Below are positions 22,700 through 33,966 of a stretch of DNA of 42,090 nt, piece after piece (within the stretch, counting starts at the first letter, position 1; every line of letters starts with the position of its first letter). Source of the DNA: Desulfovibrio sp. (GTDB lineage Bacteria > Desulfobacterota > Desulfovibrionia > Desulfovibrionales > Desulfovibrionaceae); the NCBI GenBank assembly GCA_017415765.1, contig JAFQED010000049.1, positions 1 to 42,090 on the forward strand, given 5' to 3'. The position numbers and the translations under genes were made by a program. Under the pieces are notes generated by a model. The model searched no databases. It was not told where the DNA came from and saw only the letters and a list, made by a program, of their open reading frames with translations.

Positions 22700-23742
22700 A
22701 AGCTACCGACGGGCTGCGGCCCCTCGTGTCTGTCATCATGCCGGTGTACAATGCCGCTGCAAGCCTTGCCGCCAGTCTGGAAAGCCTGTGGGCACAACGG
22801 GCCGCACCGGGCTGTCCCCTGCCCGACTTTGAAGTGCTGGCCGTGGACGACGGCTCCACGGACGACAGTCTGACCATCCTCCGGCACGCAGCTCGGCGGG
22901 AAGCTCGTCTGCGCCCCATTGCCTTGCCCCACCGGGGCATCACTCATGCCCTTAATGCCGGGCTGGCTGCCGCACGAGGGACATTTTTTGCCCGCATGGA
23001 CGCTGATGATGTGGCACTGCCAGAACGACTTGCCCGGCAGGCAGCCCATCTTGCGGCCCGACCGGAGCTGCATCTGTCTGCCAGCGTGGTGGACTTTGGC
23101 GGTGACAGGCACAGCGCGGCTGGCTTTGCCCACTTTGTGGACTGGCAGAACAGCCTGCAAAGTCATGCCCAAATCAGCCGTGATCGCTTTCGGGATACCC
23201 CGCTCTGCCATCCGGCCACCATGTTCCGCCGCACGGCGGTGGAGCAGTTTGGTGAGTACCGCCACGGGGATTTTCCCGAAGACTGGGAGCTGTGGCTGCG
23301 CTGGCTGGACAGGGGGGCCTGTATGGAAAAGCTGCCCCAGCCCCTGCTGCGCTGGAACGACTCGCCCCGTCGGCTGACACGCGCTGATGCCCGTTACCGC
23401 CGGGCAGCCTGTGACAGACTGCGGGCCACATGGCTGGCGCGGGAGCTGGCGCGCTCCAATCCCTTCCATCCCAACGTCTGGGTGCTGGGTGCGGGCCGTG
23501 TGGCACGGCAGCGGCTGGCCCCGCTGGTAGGGCACGGCATCCGCATTGCCGCTTATGTGGACATAGACCCGCGCAAAATTGGCAATCGCATCAACGGTAT
23601 CCCTGTCGTGGGTCGCAAGGCTCTGCCCGGGCCCGGTAAGTGCTGTATCCTCAATGCCCTTACCGCACACGGCGCAGACGAGGAGGCCGCCCGCTGGCTG
23701 GCCAGTGCCGGCTATGCCCCGGAGCAGTGGTGGCTGGTCTGA
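22696..23742 (+). CDS. GT2-family glycosyltransferase fused to a Rossmann-like domain
   Basis: A 348-residue protein. Residues 8-220 form a GT-A glycosyltransferase: VSVIMPVYNA (11-20), DDGSTDDS (51-58), the DxD-type motif RMDADD (100-105) and EDWELW (195-200) as the probable catalytic base region. Residues about 260-348 are a second domain starting VWVLGAGRVARQRLAPL and DIDPRKIGNRINGIPVVG, which resembles the nucleotide-binding half-Rossmann fold seen in PglD-like proteins. The gene overlaps aroL by ATGA, so it is translationally coupled. No membrane segment. Sugar donor and acceptor are not predictable. Confidence 0.88.
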   Translation: MKATDGLRPLVSVIMPVYNAAASLAASLESLWAQRAAPGCPLPDFEVLAVDDGSTDDSLTILRHAARREARLRPIALPHRGITHALNAGLAAARGTFFARMDADDVALPERLARQAAHLAARPELHLSASVVDFGGDRHSAAGFAHFVDWQNSLQSHAQISRDRFRDTPLCHPATMFRRTAVEQFGEYRHGDFPEDWELWLRWLDRGACMEKLPQPLLRWNDSPRRLTRADARYRRAACDRLRATWLARELARSNPFHPNVWVLGAGRVARQRLAPLVGHGIRIAAYVDIDPRKIGNRINGIPVVGRKALPGPGKCCILNALTAHGADEEAARWLASAGYAPEQWWLV

Positions 23743-23837
23743 CTGGGAACCTGCAGCATCAAGGCCAAAAAATCCGCGAATGGCAGTCTTTTTGTAAATT
23801 TTTTTGGCGAGTTTGCGAAATTTATCACCTGTACCCT

Positions 23838-23866
23838 TTGACATAATGCCTTTGGGGGGGTATGTT
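23838..23866 (+). promoter_or_regulatory. Promoter of the ATP synthase operon
   Basis: A perfect TTGACA (23838-23843) and TATGTT (23861-23866) are 17 bases apart, 58 bases before the first gene. The spacer contains a run of seven G (23854-23860), so slippage would change the spacing. Confidence 0.7.
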
Positions 23867-23923
23867 TCACAGGCATTTTAATCTATTTCCCAACACTCAT
23901 TGCCTGATTTCGGGGGATGCGGC

Positions 23924-24343
23924 ATGCTTGATCTCAACATAACCTTGCTTTTCCAACTGGTGAACTTCCTCGTAGCCATCGTTGTCCTGAACTACCTGCT
24001 CATCAAGCCCATTCGCGAAATAATCAAAAAGCGCAAGGGTGTTATGGATGAGATTTCGGGCGAGGCAGGCTCGTTTGAAAGCCAGGCCAGCCAACGGCTG
24101 GACAACTATGAGGCAGAACTGGCTCGCGCCCGGCAGGAGGCCGGTATCACCCGTGTGCAGGGACGCGAAGCCGGCCAGGCGGAACAGTCGGCCATTGTGG
24201 GTGACGCACAGGGCAAAGCTCGTGAAATCATTGATGAGGCCCGCCGCAAGCTGCAACAGGAGGCCCAGGCTACGCTGGCAGAGTTGCGCGGTCAGGTCGG
24301 CAGTCTTTCTGACAAGCTGGCCTATAAACTCATCAAGGGATAA
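23924..24343 (+). CDS. atpF: ATP synthase Fo subunit b' (first b-type subunit)
   Basis: A 139-residue protein with one N-terminal membrane helix (MLDLNITLLFQLVNFLVAIV) and a long charged coiled coil (ARARQEAGITRVQGREAGQA). It forms the peripheral stalk that holds F1 against Fo, paired with the second b-type subunit encoded next. The start at 23924 has GGGGGATG; an ATG 8 codons upstream has no helix-compatible sequence. First gene of the operon after a strong promoter. The a and c ring genes are not in this operon, as in known Desulfovibrio genomes. Confidence 0.9.
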   Translation: MLDLNITLLFQLVNFLVAIVVLNYLLIKPIREIIKKRKGVMDEISGEAGSFESQASQRLDNYEAELARARQEAGITRVQGREAGQAEQSAIVGDAQGKAREIIDEARRKLQQEAQATLAELRGQVGSLSDKLAYKLIKG

Positions 24344-24419
24344 TATCGGCCAGGGGTCGCGCTGTGCCCTTGGACTGGCGCGCGCGGCGAGAGTATTTCT
24401 CAGACTTAGGGGGTGCGTT

Positions 24420-24983
24420 TTGAGCAAACAGAAACTTTTGGGACTCGCGCTGACACTGGCCATGGTGGCCTGTGCGGGCGATGCCCTCGCCGCCGAGGGA
24501 CACGGGCCGCGCTGGGCCGACTTTGGCTGGCGTGTGGCCAACTTCATCATCTTTGCGGGCATCCTCTGGTACTTTGTGGGCGGATTGGCCAAAAAATTCT
24601 TCAAGGGCCGTCGTCAGTCCATCAAGGATGAGCTGGAAGGGCTTGAGGCTCGCCGCGAGGCCGCCAAGGAAAGCCTGGCTTCTGTTGAGGCACGCATTGC
24701 CAACCTTGAGGCAGAACGCAAGGCCATCCTTGACGAAAGCCGCGAACAGGCCGCCCGTCTGCACGACTCCATCGTTGAGGACGCACGGCGTCAGGCTGAC
24801 CAGATCCTGGAACAGGCCCGCCTTACCGCCGAGAATGAAGGTCGTGCTGTGCTGAATGAAGTGCGCGCCACACTGGCCGATGAAATCGTGGCCGCCACAG
24901 AAAAGGCACTTCAGGCGAAGCTCAATGCCAGTGCGCATGAGCAGCTCATCACCCAATCACTCAACAAGGTGGTACTCCATTGA
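24420..24983 (+). CDS. atpF: ATP synthase Fo subunit b (second b-type subunit), TTG start
   Basis: Residues read SKQKLLGLALTLAMVACAGD after a TTG start at 24420, preceded by AGGGGGTG. No ATG or GTG is available in frame before the conserved part. The product (187 residues) has a cleavable-signal-like N-terminus, then a membrane helix (VANFIIFAGILWYFVGG) and a long coiled coil (ELEGLEARREAAKESLASVE). Extra hydrophobic N-termini occur in second b subunits of this group. Its stop overlaps the next gene start by four bases (TTGA). Confident as a b subunit; exact start less sure. Confidence 0.88.
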   Translation: MSKQKLLGLALTLAMVACAGDALAAEGHGPRWADFGWRVANFIIFAGILWYFVGGLAKKFFKGRRQSIKDELEGLEARREAAKESLASVEARIANLEAERKAILDESREQAARLHDSIVEDARRQADQILEQARLTAENEGRAVLNEVRATLADEIVAATEKALQAKLNASAHEQLITQSLNKVVLH

Positions 24984-25531
24984 CCGACACAGTGGTAGCA
25001 CGCAGGTATGCCAACGCCATCTACGCGTTGGGCCGCAAGGAAGGGGATGAGGCCCTTGTCAGTCGTGGACAATGCCTCGCCGCCCTTGGGGAGATGCTCG
25101 CCGCCGTGCCCGCCCTTGACCAGACCCTCAAAAGCCCGGTCATAGGCGTGGAAGAAAAAAAGGCGGTGCTGGGTAAACTTTTGGACAGGCTGAAAGCCGA
25201 TACGGTCATGCGGAATTTCTGTTTTCTGCTGGCCGATAAGGAACGCCTGGCCTTTCTACAGGAGATAGCCGCGTGGTACGGCAAGCGGCTGGATGATGCG
25301 AGGGGCGTCATCCGCGGCACGCTGACCACAGCCGTCAAACTGTCCGCAGCCAAGCAGGAAAAGCTGCTGAAAGACTTGCGCGCCAAAAGCGGCAACGACA
25401 TTGAGCTTTCCTTTGCTGTGGATGCGAACATCCTTGGCGGCATGGTCCTCAATATGGGAGATCGGGTGCTGGACGCAAGTTTGCGCGCGCAACTGGGTAT
25501 CCTGCGGGAGACTTTCAAGAGGGGTGAATAG
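24980..25531 (+). CDS. atpH: ATP synthase F1 subunit delta, TTG start
   Basis: A 183-residue protein beginning (M)TDTVVARRYANAIYALG, the OSCP/delta signature, and ending in the conserved beta-rich part (DIELSFAVDANILGGMVLNM, RVLDASLRAQL). It joins the top of the alpha3-beta3 head to the b stalk. The start codon is TTG at 24980, in a TTGA overlap with the previous stop, so translation is coupled. AAGGTGG lies 8 bases upstream. Confidence 0.95.
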   Translation: MTDTVVARRYANAIYALGRKEGDEALVSRGQCLAALGEMLAAVPALDQTLKSPVIGVEEKKAVLGKLLDRLKADTVMRNFCFLLADKERLAFLQEIAAWYGKRLDDARGVIRGTLTTAVKLSAAKQEKLLKDLRAKSGNDIELSFAVDANILGGMVLNMGDRVLDASLRAQLGILRETFKRGE

Positions 25532-25534
25532 CAC

Positions 25535-27043
25535 ATGCAGATCAAAGCGGAAGAAATAAGCAAGATCATTGAGGAACAAATCCAAAACTATGAGCAGCGC
25601 GTGGAGATGAGCGAGACCGGTACCGTACTCTATGTCGGTGACGGTATCGCCCGTGTCCACGGTGTCCAGAATGCCATGCAGATGGAACTGCTGGAGTTCC
25701 CCGGCGGCGTCATGGGCATGGTGCTCAACCTGGAAGAAGACAACGTCGGTGTGGCCCTGCTGGGTTCCGACGTAGGCATCAAGGAAGGCGACCCGGTCAA
25801 GCGTACCGGCAAGGTCTTCTCGGTGCCGGTGGGTGAAAGCGTTATGGGTCGTGTGCTCAACCCCCTCGGTGAGCCTCTCGACGGCCTTGGCCCCATCGAT
25901 GCCAAGGAAGTGCGCCCGGTGGAAATCAAGGCTCCCGGTATCATTGCCCGTAAGAGCGTGCACGAACCCATGCCCACGGGTCTCAAGGCCATTGACGCCA
26001 TGACGCCCATTGGCCGTGGCCAGCGCGAACTGGTTATCGGTGACCGCCAGACCGGCAAGACCGCTGTCTGCATCGATGCCATCCTGGCCCAGAAAGATAC
26101 CGACATCCACTGCTTCTATGTGGCCATCGGTCAGAAAAAGGCCTCCGTTGCTCTGGTGGCTGACACCCTGCGCAAGCACGGTGCCATGGAATACACCACC
26201 ATCATTTCGGCCACGGCCTCCGAAGCTGCTCCCCTGCAGTACATCGCGGCCTACACCGGTTGTACCATGGCCGAACACTACCGCGACAACGGCAAGCACG
26301 CCCTGATCATCTACGATGACCTTTCCAAGCAGGCCGTGGCGTATCGCCAGATGTCGCTGCTGCTCCGTCGCCCTCCGGGACGCGAAGCCTTCCCCGGCGA
26401 CGTTTTCTACCTGCACTCCCGCTTGCTGGAACGCGCCGCCAAAGTCAACGACAGCCTGGGTGCCGGTTCTCTGACCGCCCTGCCCATCATTGAAACACAG
26501 GCTGGTGACGTGTCGGCTTACATCCCGACCAACGTTATCTCCATCACCGATGGTCAGGTCTATCTGGAACCCAACCTCTTCAACGCCGGTGTGCGCCCGG
26601 CCATCAACGTGGGCCTTTCGGTCTCCCGCGTGGGTGGTGCTGCACAGATCAAGGCCATGAAGCAGGTCGCCGGTACCATGCGTCTGGATTTGGCCCAGTA
26701 TCGTGAACTGGCCGCCTTTGCCCAGTTCGGCTCCGACCTTGACAAGGCAACCAAGGCAAAGCTGGAACGCGGTGCGCGCCTTGTGGAACTGCTCAAGCAG
26801 CCCCAGTACCAGCCCATGCCGGTGCAGGAACAGGTTGCTTCTATCTGGGCTGCCACCCGTGGTCACATGGATGACGTGCCCGTGGAACAGATCCGCCGCT
26901 TTGAAAGCGAAATGCTCTCCTTTATGCGCGATGCCAAAAAGGACGTGCTGGACGCCATCAAGGAAAAGAAGACCATTGACGAGGCTGTGGAAAAGGGGCT
27001 CACCGAGGCTGTTGCCGCCTTCAAGCAGGGCTGGCAGGCCTAG
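25535..27043 (+). CDS. atpA: ATP synthase F1 subunit alpha
   Basis: A 502-residue regulatory nucleotide-binding subunit of the F1 head. It shows the N-terminal beta barrel ([20 protein letters not shown]), the P-loop GDRQTGKTA near residue 169, and the alpha signature [17 protein letters not shown] near 355-370. Length is standard. The start lies 3 bases after the delta stop. It is a very highly expressed type of gene and its third-codon GC bias is strong, which is why long false frames appear on the other strand. Confidence 0.98.
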   Translation: MQIKAEEISKIIEEQIQNYEQRVEMSETGTVLYVGDGIARVHGVQNAMQMELLEFPGGVMGMVLNLEEDNVGVALLGSDVGIKEGDPVKRTGKVFSVPVGESVMGRVLNPLGEPLDGLGPIDAKEVRPVEIKAPGIIARKSVHEPMPTGLKAIDAMTPIGRGQRELVIGDRQTGKTAVCIDAILAQKDTDIHCFYVAIGQKKASVALVADTLRKHGAMEYTTIISATASEAAPLQYIAAYTGCTMAEHYRDNGKHALIIYDDLSKQAVAYRQMSLLLRRPPGREAFPGDVFYLHSRLLERAAKVNDSLGAGSLTALPIIETQAGDVSAYIPTNVISITDGQVYLEPNLFNAGVRPAINVGLSVSRVGGAAQIKAMKQVAGTMRLDLAQYRELAAFAQFGSDLDKATKAKLERGARLVELLKQPQYQPMPVQEQVASIWAATRGHMDDVPVEQIRRFESEMLSFMRDAKKDVLDAIKEKKTIDEAVEKGLTEAVAAFKQGWQA

Positions 27044-27063
27044 GGCCGCCGGGGGAATCGCCT

Positions 27064-29392
<2,329 letters not shown>

Positions 29393-29475
29393 TCCCGGTT
29401 TGGCCCGTCGGCACAGGCTGGCGGGCCAGCCTTGCCCCGTCGTCCGGGCGGGGAAGCGATGTGCAAGGAGAAGCT

Positions 29476-29877
29476 ATGGGCACGCTGCAACTGGAAGTGG
29501 TCACGCCTGACAAAACCGTGGTCAGCACCCAGGTGGAAATGGCGGTCTGCCCCGGTGTTGAAGGCGAATTTGGCGTGCTGCCGCAGCACGTCTCCCTGCT
29601 TTCGGCACTCAAGGTGGGCGCACTGCGTTACCGTGTGGACGGCAAGGATCAGTACGTTTTCATTTCCGGCGGTTTTGCTGATGTGAATGACAATGTCCTC
29701 AGCGTCCTGGCCGAATCTGCCGAACAGGCGGCTGATATTGATGCCGCCCGTGCAGAAGCTGCGCGGGAACGGGCAGAAAAACGTCTGGCTGAAAAGAGTG
29801 AGGAGCTTGATCAGCGCAGGGCAGAAGCAGCTCTGCAACGCGCGCTCTCCCGTCTTGAAGTAGCCCGGCTGGGTTAA
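29476..29877 (+). CDS. atpC: ATP synthase F1 subunit epsilon
   Basis: A 133-residue subunit with the N-terminal beta sandwich (LQLEVVTPDKTVVSTQVEMA, GEFGVLPQHVSLLSAL, FISGGFADVNDN) and a C-terminal helical hairpin (AARAEAARERAEKRLAEKS) that can act as a brake on ATP hydrolysis. The start at 29476 has AAGGAG; a GTG 5 codons earlier is less likely because it overlaps the ribosome site. Last gene of the operon, 83 bases after beta. Confidence 0.95.
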   Translation: MGTLQLEVVTPDKTVVSTQVEMAVCPGVEGEFGVLPQHVSLLSALKVGALRYRVDGKDQYVFISGGFADVNDNVLSVLAESAEQAADIDAARAEAARERAEKRLAEKSEELDQRRAEAALQRALSRLEVARLG

Positions 29878-29911
29878 GCCGGACGACCGCCACAGACCAT
29901 ATTGACAGATA

Positions 29912-29960
29912 ACCGCCCTGCTATCGTGTTCTTTCGATGGCAGGGCGGTGCTTCATTTCC
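29912..29960 (+). terminator. Strong hairpin after the ATP synthase operon
   Basis: A 15-bp stem with one wobble pair (29912-29926 with 29935-29949, 8-base loop) begins 35 bases after the atpC stop. Only a short T-rich tail follows (CTTCATTTCC), so it may also protect the mRNA end. Confidence 0.7.
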
Positions 29961-30053
29961 CTCGGCTGCCCAGGCCCGCATCGCGGCATGGACTTTGCTG
30001 CCCTTTTAGCCTACATTCTACTTTTATATATCTCAGCTCTTGCAGGACAGTCT

Positions 30054-31859
30054 ATGCCCACACAGGATCGTATCCGCAATTTCTGTATCATTGCCCACAT
30101 TGACCACGGCAAGTCCACCCTGGCTGACCGCATCCTTGAACTGACCCGCGTAGTCAGCGCACGCGAGGCCCGCCAGCAGTATCTGGACAAGATGGATCTG
30201 GAACGGGAGCGCGGCATTACCATCAAGGCCCAGACAGTGCGCATCCCCTACCAGGCAGCAGACGGGCAGGAGTACGAGCTGAATCTCATCGACACCCCCG
30301 GTCATGTGGACTTCAACTATGAAGTTTCGCGTTCTCTGGCAGCCTGTGAGGGTGCCTTGCTGGTGGTGGACGCAACCCAGGGGGTGGAGGCCCAGACCCT
30401 AGCCAATGTCTATCTGGCACTGGATCACGACCACGAAATCATCCCTGTGCTGAATAAGATAGATTTGCCCAGTGCCGAGGTGGATCGTGTCAAGGAAGAA
30501 ATAGAGGAAAGCATCGGTCTTGACTGCGCCGAGGCTCTGCCGGTTTCTGCCAAGACCGGCATGGGCGTGGATGCCGTGCTGGAAGCCATTGTGCAGCGAC
30601 TGCCCGCACCGCAGGGACAGCCCGATGCCCCGCTCAAGGCCCTGATTTTTGACTCCTGGTATGACAGTTATCAAGGGGTGGTGACGCTCTTCCGGGTTGT
30701 GGACGGTCAAGTGCGCCTGGGCGATCGCATCCGACTGATGAGCACAGGCAAGGAATATGAAGTCCTCCGTTTGGGCGTTTTTTCGCCGGAAGCTACCGAT
30801 GTGAAGGAACTGACCACCGGCGAAGTGGGCTTCTTGTGCGGCTCCATCAAGGAGCTGGGCGATGCCCGCGTGGGGGATACCATAACTTTGGCAGATTGCC
30901 CGGCTACTGAACCCGTGCCGGGCTTCAAGGATGTCAAGGCCATGGTGTTCTGTGGCCTGTACCCAACAGAATCGGACGAATACGAAGCCCTCAAGGCCGC
31001 GCTGGAAAAACTGCAACTCAACGATGCTGCCTTCAGCTTTGAGCCGGAAACCTCACAGGCCCTTGGCTTTGGCTTCCGCTGTGGCTTTCTGGGGCTGCTC
31101 CATATGGAGATAATCCAGGAACGGCTGGAGCGGGAATTTGAGGTTGGCCTTATCGCCACTGCCCCCTCTGTGGTCTATAAGGTGGACACTGCTGATGGCA
31201 AGACGCTGGAAATCGACAATCCCAGCCATTTGCCAGACCCGACCAGGATACGCGCCCTCTACGAACCCTATGTGAGCATGGACATTCATGTGCCCAACGA
31301 ATATGTGGGCAATGTGATGAAACTGTGCGAGGAAAAGCGCGGCAGTCAGAAGAACCTGCACTATCTGGCCACCAATCGCGTGGTGGTGACCTACGAGCTG
31401 CCCTTTGCCGAAATCGTCTATGACTTCTTTGACAGGCTCAAGTCAGCTACACGCGGCTATGCCTCCATGGACTATCAGCCCATAGACTACCGCCAGTCCG
31501 ATCTGGTGCGGCTGGACATCATGCTCAATGGCGAAACCGTGGACGCACTGGCCGTCATCGTCCACCGCGACAAGTCCTACACCTATGGCCGCTCGCTGGC
31601 ACTCAAGCTCAAGCGCACCATCCCGCGTCAGCTCTTTCAGGTGGCCATCCAGGCGGCTATCGGGCAAAAGATCATTGCCCGCGAGACGGTTTCCGCCTTC
31701 CGCAAGGATGTGACCGCCAAATGCTACGGCGGTGACATCACCCGTAAGCGCAAACTGCTGGAAAAGCAGAAGGAAGGCAAGAAACGCATGAAACGCATGG
31801 GCAATGTGGAACTGCCACAGGAGGCTTTCCTTGCGGCCCTCAAGGCCGGGGACGAGTAG
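30054..31859 (+). CDS. lepA: Elongation factor 4 (back-translocating GTPase LepA)
   Basis: A 601-residue GTPase that acts on stalled ribosomes. G1 is AHIDHGKST (14-22), G2 lies in [11 protein letters not shown]3 is DTPGHVDF, G4 is NKIDLP, followed by the EF4-specific domains ending in [20 protein letters not shown] and [16 protein letters not shown]. The start at 30054 (AGGA upstream) gives the family length; frames extending to 29937 would run through the terminator hairpin of the previous operon. In relatives lepB often follows lepA, but no signal peptidase gene is found here. Confidence 0.97.
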   Translation: MPTQDRIRNFCIIAHIDHGKSTLADRILELTRVVSAREARQQYLDKMDLERERGITIKAQTVRIPYQAADGQEYELNLIDTPGHVDFNYEVSRSLAACEGALLVVDATQGVEAQTLANVYLALDHDHEIIPVLNKIDLPSAEVDRVKEEIEESIGLDCAEALPVSAKTGMGVDAVLEAIVQRLPAPQGQPDAPLKALIFDSWYDSYQGVVTLFRVVDGQVRLGDRIRLMSTGKEYEVLRLGVFSPEATDVKELTTGEVGFLCGSIKELGDARVGDTITLADCPATEPVPGFKDVKAMVFCGLYPTESDEYEALKAALEKLQLNDAAFSFEPETSQALGFGFRCGFLGLLHMEIIQERLEREFEVGLIATAPSVVYKVDTADGKTLEIDNPSHLPDPTRIRALYEPYVSMDIHVPNEYVGNVMKLCEEKRGSQKNLHYLATNRVVVTYELPFAEIVYDFFDRLKSATRGYASMDYQPIDYRQSDLVRLDIMLNGETVDALAVIVHRDKSYTYGRSLALKLKRTIPRQLFQVAIQAAIGQKIIARETVSAFRKDVTAKCYGGDITRKRKLLEKQKEGKKRMKRMGNVELPQEAFLAALKAGDE

Positions 31860-32070
31860 CATGCGTTTATGGCCCTTAGGACATTTTCTGATTGAAACAC
31901 TCTGTGTTTCATCCACGCTGTCCCCACCCGAAGTTCCCTCCACCACAGTGGCTGAGGTAATCCCTACGCTGTCTACGTTTCCCAGCTCCGCAGGACAAGT
32001 GCCGCTTGCTAACCGTGCTGTCGCCAGCCGTAGTTTCCTGGGTTGCAGCGGCTGAAGCATCGACTGCCAT
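31860..32070. other. Gene-poor stretch after lepA
   Basis: From the lepA stop to the XRE gene at 32179, about 320 bases have no supported gene. A frame at 31861-32055 exists but has no recognisable features. A perfect hairpin TGAAACAC-TCT-GTGTTTCA (31893-31911) may end lepA transcription, although no T-run follows. The stretch ends in dispersed-repeat copy B (32071-32095). Confidence 0.55.
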
Positions 32071-32095
32071 TTTCAATGGCATTTCGCTCTAGACA
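32071..32095 (+). repeat. Dispersed repeat, copy B (inverted relative to 4120-4144)
   Basis: TTTCAATGGCATT, one variable base, CGCTCTAG, one variable base, CA. It matches the minus strand of 4120-4144 at 23 of 25 positions. With the bases before it, TGCCATT-TTC-AATGGCA forms a perfect 7-bp hairpin. Confidence 0.6.
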
Positions 32096-32118
32096 TGCAC
32101 AAACGTGTCGCAGTCTGG

Positions 32119-32141
32119 AAATATCCTATTTTGGGATATTT
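32119..32141. promoter_or_regulatory. Operator-like inverted repeat upstream of the small XRE gene
   Basis: AAATATCC (32119-32126) and GGATATTT (32134-32141) are perfect reverse complements with a 7-base spacer, 37 bases before the XRE start. A likely binding site for that regulator; related words (TTATCCCAAAAAGGATA, 32159-32175) recur just before the start codon. Confidence 0.55.
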
Positions 32142-32178
32142 TGCAACTCGCCATAGGCTTATCCCAAAAAGGATACCT

Positions 32179-32412
32179 ATGAAATCCAATTTCACACGTG
32201 AGTATGAGGCTTTTCTTGAGGAACTGATCGCCGCGAGAAAACGGAACGGGCTTACACAACAAGCCGTTGCAGACCTGTTGCATAAGCCCCAATCATTTGT
32301 TTCCAAGTATGAGAACGGACAACGGCGTTTGGATGTCGTGGAATTTTGCCAAATCGCCAGAGTGCTGCGGGAAAATCCTGTCTGTATCCTTCAGCAAGTG
32401 GGTCTCATTTGA
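32179..32412 (+). CDS. Small XRE-family HTH regulator
   Basis: A 77-residue protein consisting of one HTH domain (about 10-65: EAFLEELIAARKRNGLTQQA, VADLLHKPQSFVSKYENGQR, RLDVVEFCQIARVL). The turn and recognition helix (TQQAVADLLHKPQSFVSKYE) are canonical. The start at 32179 has AAGGAT; an in-frame ATG at 32095 would place the operator-like repeat inside the coding part. The gene stands alone, with AT-rich upstream DNA and a dispersed repeat nearby, so it may be a leftover of a mobile element. Confidence 0.9.
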   Translation: MKSNFTREYEAFLEELIAARKRNGLTQQAVADLLHKPQSFVSKYENGQRRLDVVEFCQIARVLRENPVCILQQVGLI

Positions 32413-32487
32413 CCCGCGCACACGAACGAAACGGGATCCCCGCAGCAAAGGCAGTCAGCAAAGCTGACGCCTGTATCGGCACTGTTG

Positions 32488-32895
32488 CTATTTGGGCAGG
32501 GGAATATCTGTCTGAAAGCCCGATGCCATTACACGGGCAATCAACGCTCCTGAGCCATCATAGACCAGTACTTCGTAGTTTTGGATGTGTTGCCCGGCTC
32601 GGACTATACGGGATTCAGCCACAAGGGGGCCGGTTTTGCCCGGGCGCAAGAATTCAATGCTGCTGGTCAGGCTGACCACGCCGCAATCACGTTCTGCATT
32701 GGCGGCTGCGCCAAAGGCCACATCCGCAAGGGCAAAGATACTGCCGCCGTGGGCCACACCCATACCATTTTTGACGGAGTCACTCAGGGGCATACTGACG
32801 CGAGCGGACTCAGGGCTGACTTTTTCAATGGTCATGTTGAGGTGGCGCAGCAATTTGTCGTGCTTGGCCACATAGTTGTTGTTTGGGGATTCCAT
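32488..32895 (-). CDS. PaaI-family hotdog-fold thioesterase
   Basis: A 135-residue protein with the hotdog signature GMGVAHGGSIFALADVAFGA (about 46-65); the catalytic Asp is expected in the ALAD turn. The C-terminal strand region (YEVLVYDGSGALIARVMASG) is typical. Such enzymes hydrolyse aromatic or short acyl-CoA thioesters in the cytoplasm. The start at 32895 is chosen because the family begins with a short helix; frames to 32970 run through the terminator of the preceding gene. It may have its own promoter. Confidence 0.9.
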   Translation of the reverse strand: MESPNNNYVAKHDKLLRHLNMTIEKVSPESARVSMPLSDSVKNGMGVAHGGSIFALADVAFGAAANAERDCGVVSLTSSIEFLRPGKTGPLVAESRIVRAGQHIQNYEVLVYDGSGALIARVMASGFQTDIPLPK

Positions 32896-32910
32896 AGTTT
32901 TTTCCGTGTA

Positions 32911-32943
32911 AGAAAAATAGGCCGAAAGCCGCAGCCTTCGGCC
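32911..32943 (-). terminator. Terminator of the Tim44-like gene
   Basis: On the minus strand GGCCGAAGGC (32934-32943) pairs with GCTTTCGGCC (32920-32930, one bulge) and is followed by TATTTTTCT, 24 bases after the stop codon. Confidence 0.8.
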
Positions 32944-32966
32944 CGAAAACGCCAGGTGGCGGGAGA

Positions 32967-33872
32967 TCATTCAACCTGTTGGATACCGTCCAGCTTCCAG
33001 GAGCCGCCAGACAGGGGGCGAACAAAGTGCCAGATCTCGCGGACGGACGACGGGGTCTGCTGTTGCGGGTCTTCCCGCATGAGCACGTCAAAGAACACCT
33101 GTGCCCGCTGCTCGCTTCCCTCATTTTCTGCACCAAGCAACTGGGCATTGACCAGCATGAGTTCTGTCGTGCTGGGATTGGGATCCTCTGCCATTTGCTG
33201 CCGCAAGCCCTGAAGGATGGCCGGTGTGGCAAACTGGGCAATATCGTCAAGATCCCGCTTGTCCCACGAAGCCTGCATACGGGTATAGGCCATTTTGGCA
33301 CCGCGCAGGAAGTCATCGGTATCAAAGTCTGGCGGCAAATTCATGGCTGCCGGGCCAGCCTGTGCGCCGCCCTGACCGGCATCACGCAGGGCATCCCAGC
33401 CAGCCGTGGCATTGCGCTGCATACCGTATCCCGATTGGCTCATACCGCCCATAGGCGCATTGCCCGCACCAGCCGCAGCGGGTTCCTGCCGACTGCGGAA
33501 GCGGGAAAACAGCTTGAAGGCCAGAAAGGCCAGCAGACCAAGCAGCAGGATAGCCAGAAACCCACCGCCAGAAAAGCCGGTACCAGCCAAAAGCGAACCC
33601 AGCAGTGTCCCGGCCAGCAAGCCGCCAAACAGACCGCCCATGCCTCCAAACAGGCCGGGCTTTGCAGCCTGGGCTGCGGCCTGCTTCTGGCCTTGCTGTG
33701 CGCCGGACTGAGTCATGCTCTGGCTGGGGGCCGGAGCTGTACGGTTCATAGAGGGCTTGCTGCCAAAGGAACGCCCACCGCCCATACGTGCGGCTTCGGC
33801 CGTGTCGGGCAGGACGACACTCACAGAGGCAAACAACAGGAATATCCCGGTCAGGATGGCACTCAGTTTCAT
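32967..33872 (-). CDS. Tim44-like domain membrane protein
   Basis: A 301-residue protein. It has a signal or anchor (MKLSAILTGIFLLFASVSVV), a Gly/Gln-rich linker with SFGSKPSMNR, a Gly-rich then hydrophobic segment (about 72-120, GGLFGGLLAGTLLGSLLAGT), and a C-terminal Tim44 domain (about 180-300: FLRGAKMAYTRMQASWDKRD ... REIWHFVRPLSGGSWKLDGI). Bacterial Tim44-like proteins of this layout are envelope proteins of unclear role. The C-terminal domain has the NTF2-like fold. The gene has its own terminator. Confidence 0.88.
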   Translation of the reverse strand: MKLSAILTGIFLLFASVSVVLPDTAEAARMGGGRSFGSKPSMNRTAPAPSQSMTQSGAQQGQKQAAAQAAKPGLFGGMGGLFGGLLAGTLLGSLLAGTGFSGGGFLAILLLGLLAFLAFKLFSRFRSRQEPAAAGAGNAPMGGMSQSGYGMQRNATAGWDALRDAGQGGAQAGPAAMNLPPDFDTDDFLRGAKMAYTRMQASWDKRDLDDIAQFATPAILQGLRQQMAEDPNPSTTELMLVNAQLLGAENEGSEQRAQVFFDVLMREDPQQQTPSSVREIWHFVRPLSGGSWKLDGIQQVE

Positions 33873-33966
33873 GGTCTTCTCTCGCAGGGATTAGAGGACA
33901 ACAGAATAGACGGCATTCTTTACCGTACACCTAGTATATTAGTCACGCGGCTGCAAAAAGCAAGTG

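Noticed and set aside
22579..23844. Open frame of 421 codons on the minus strand opposite the glycosyltransferase
   Set aside because: Antisense to a gene with conserved motifs; no start signal.
25256..26866. Open frame of 536 codons on the minus strand opposite atpA
   Set aside because: Shadow of a highly biased housekeeping gene; no ribosome site and no recognisable domain.
31861..32055. Possible 64-codon gene right after lepA
   Set aside because: Ser/Thr/Pro-rich peptide without family resemblance, no ribosome site, and a hairpin within it.
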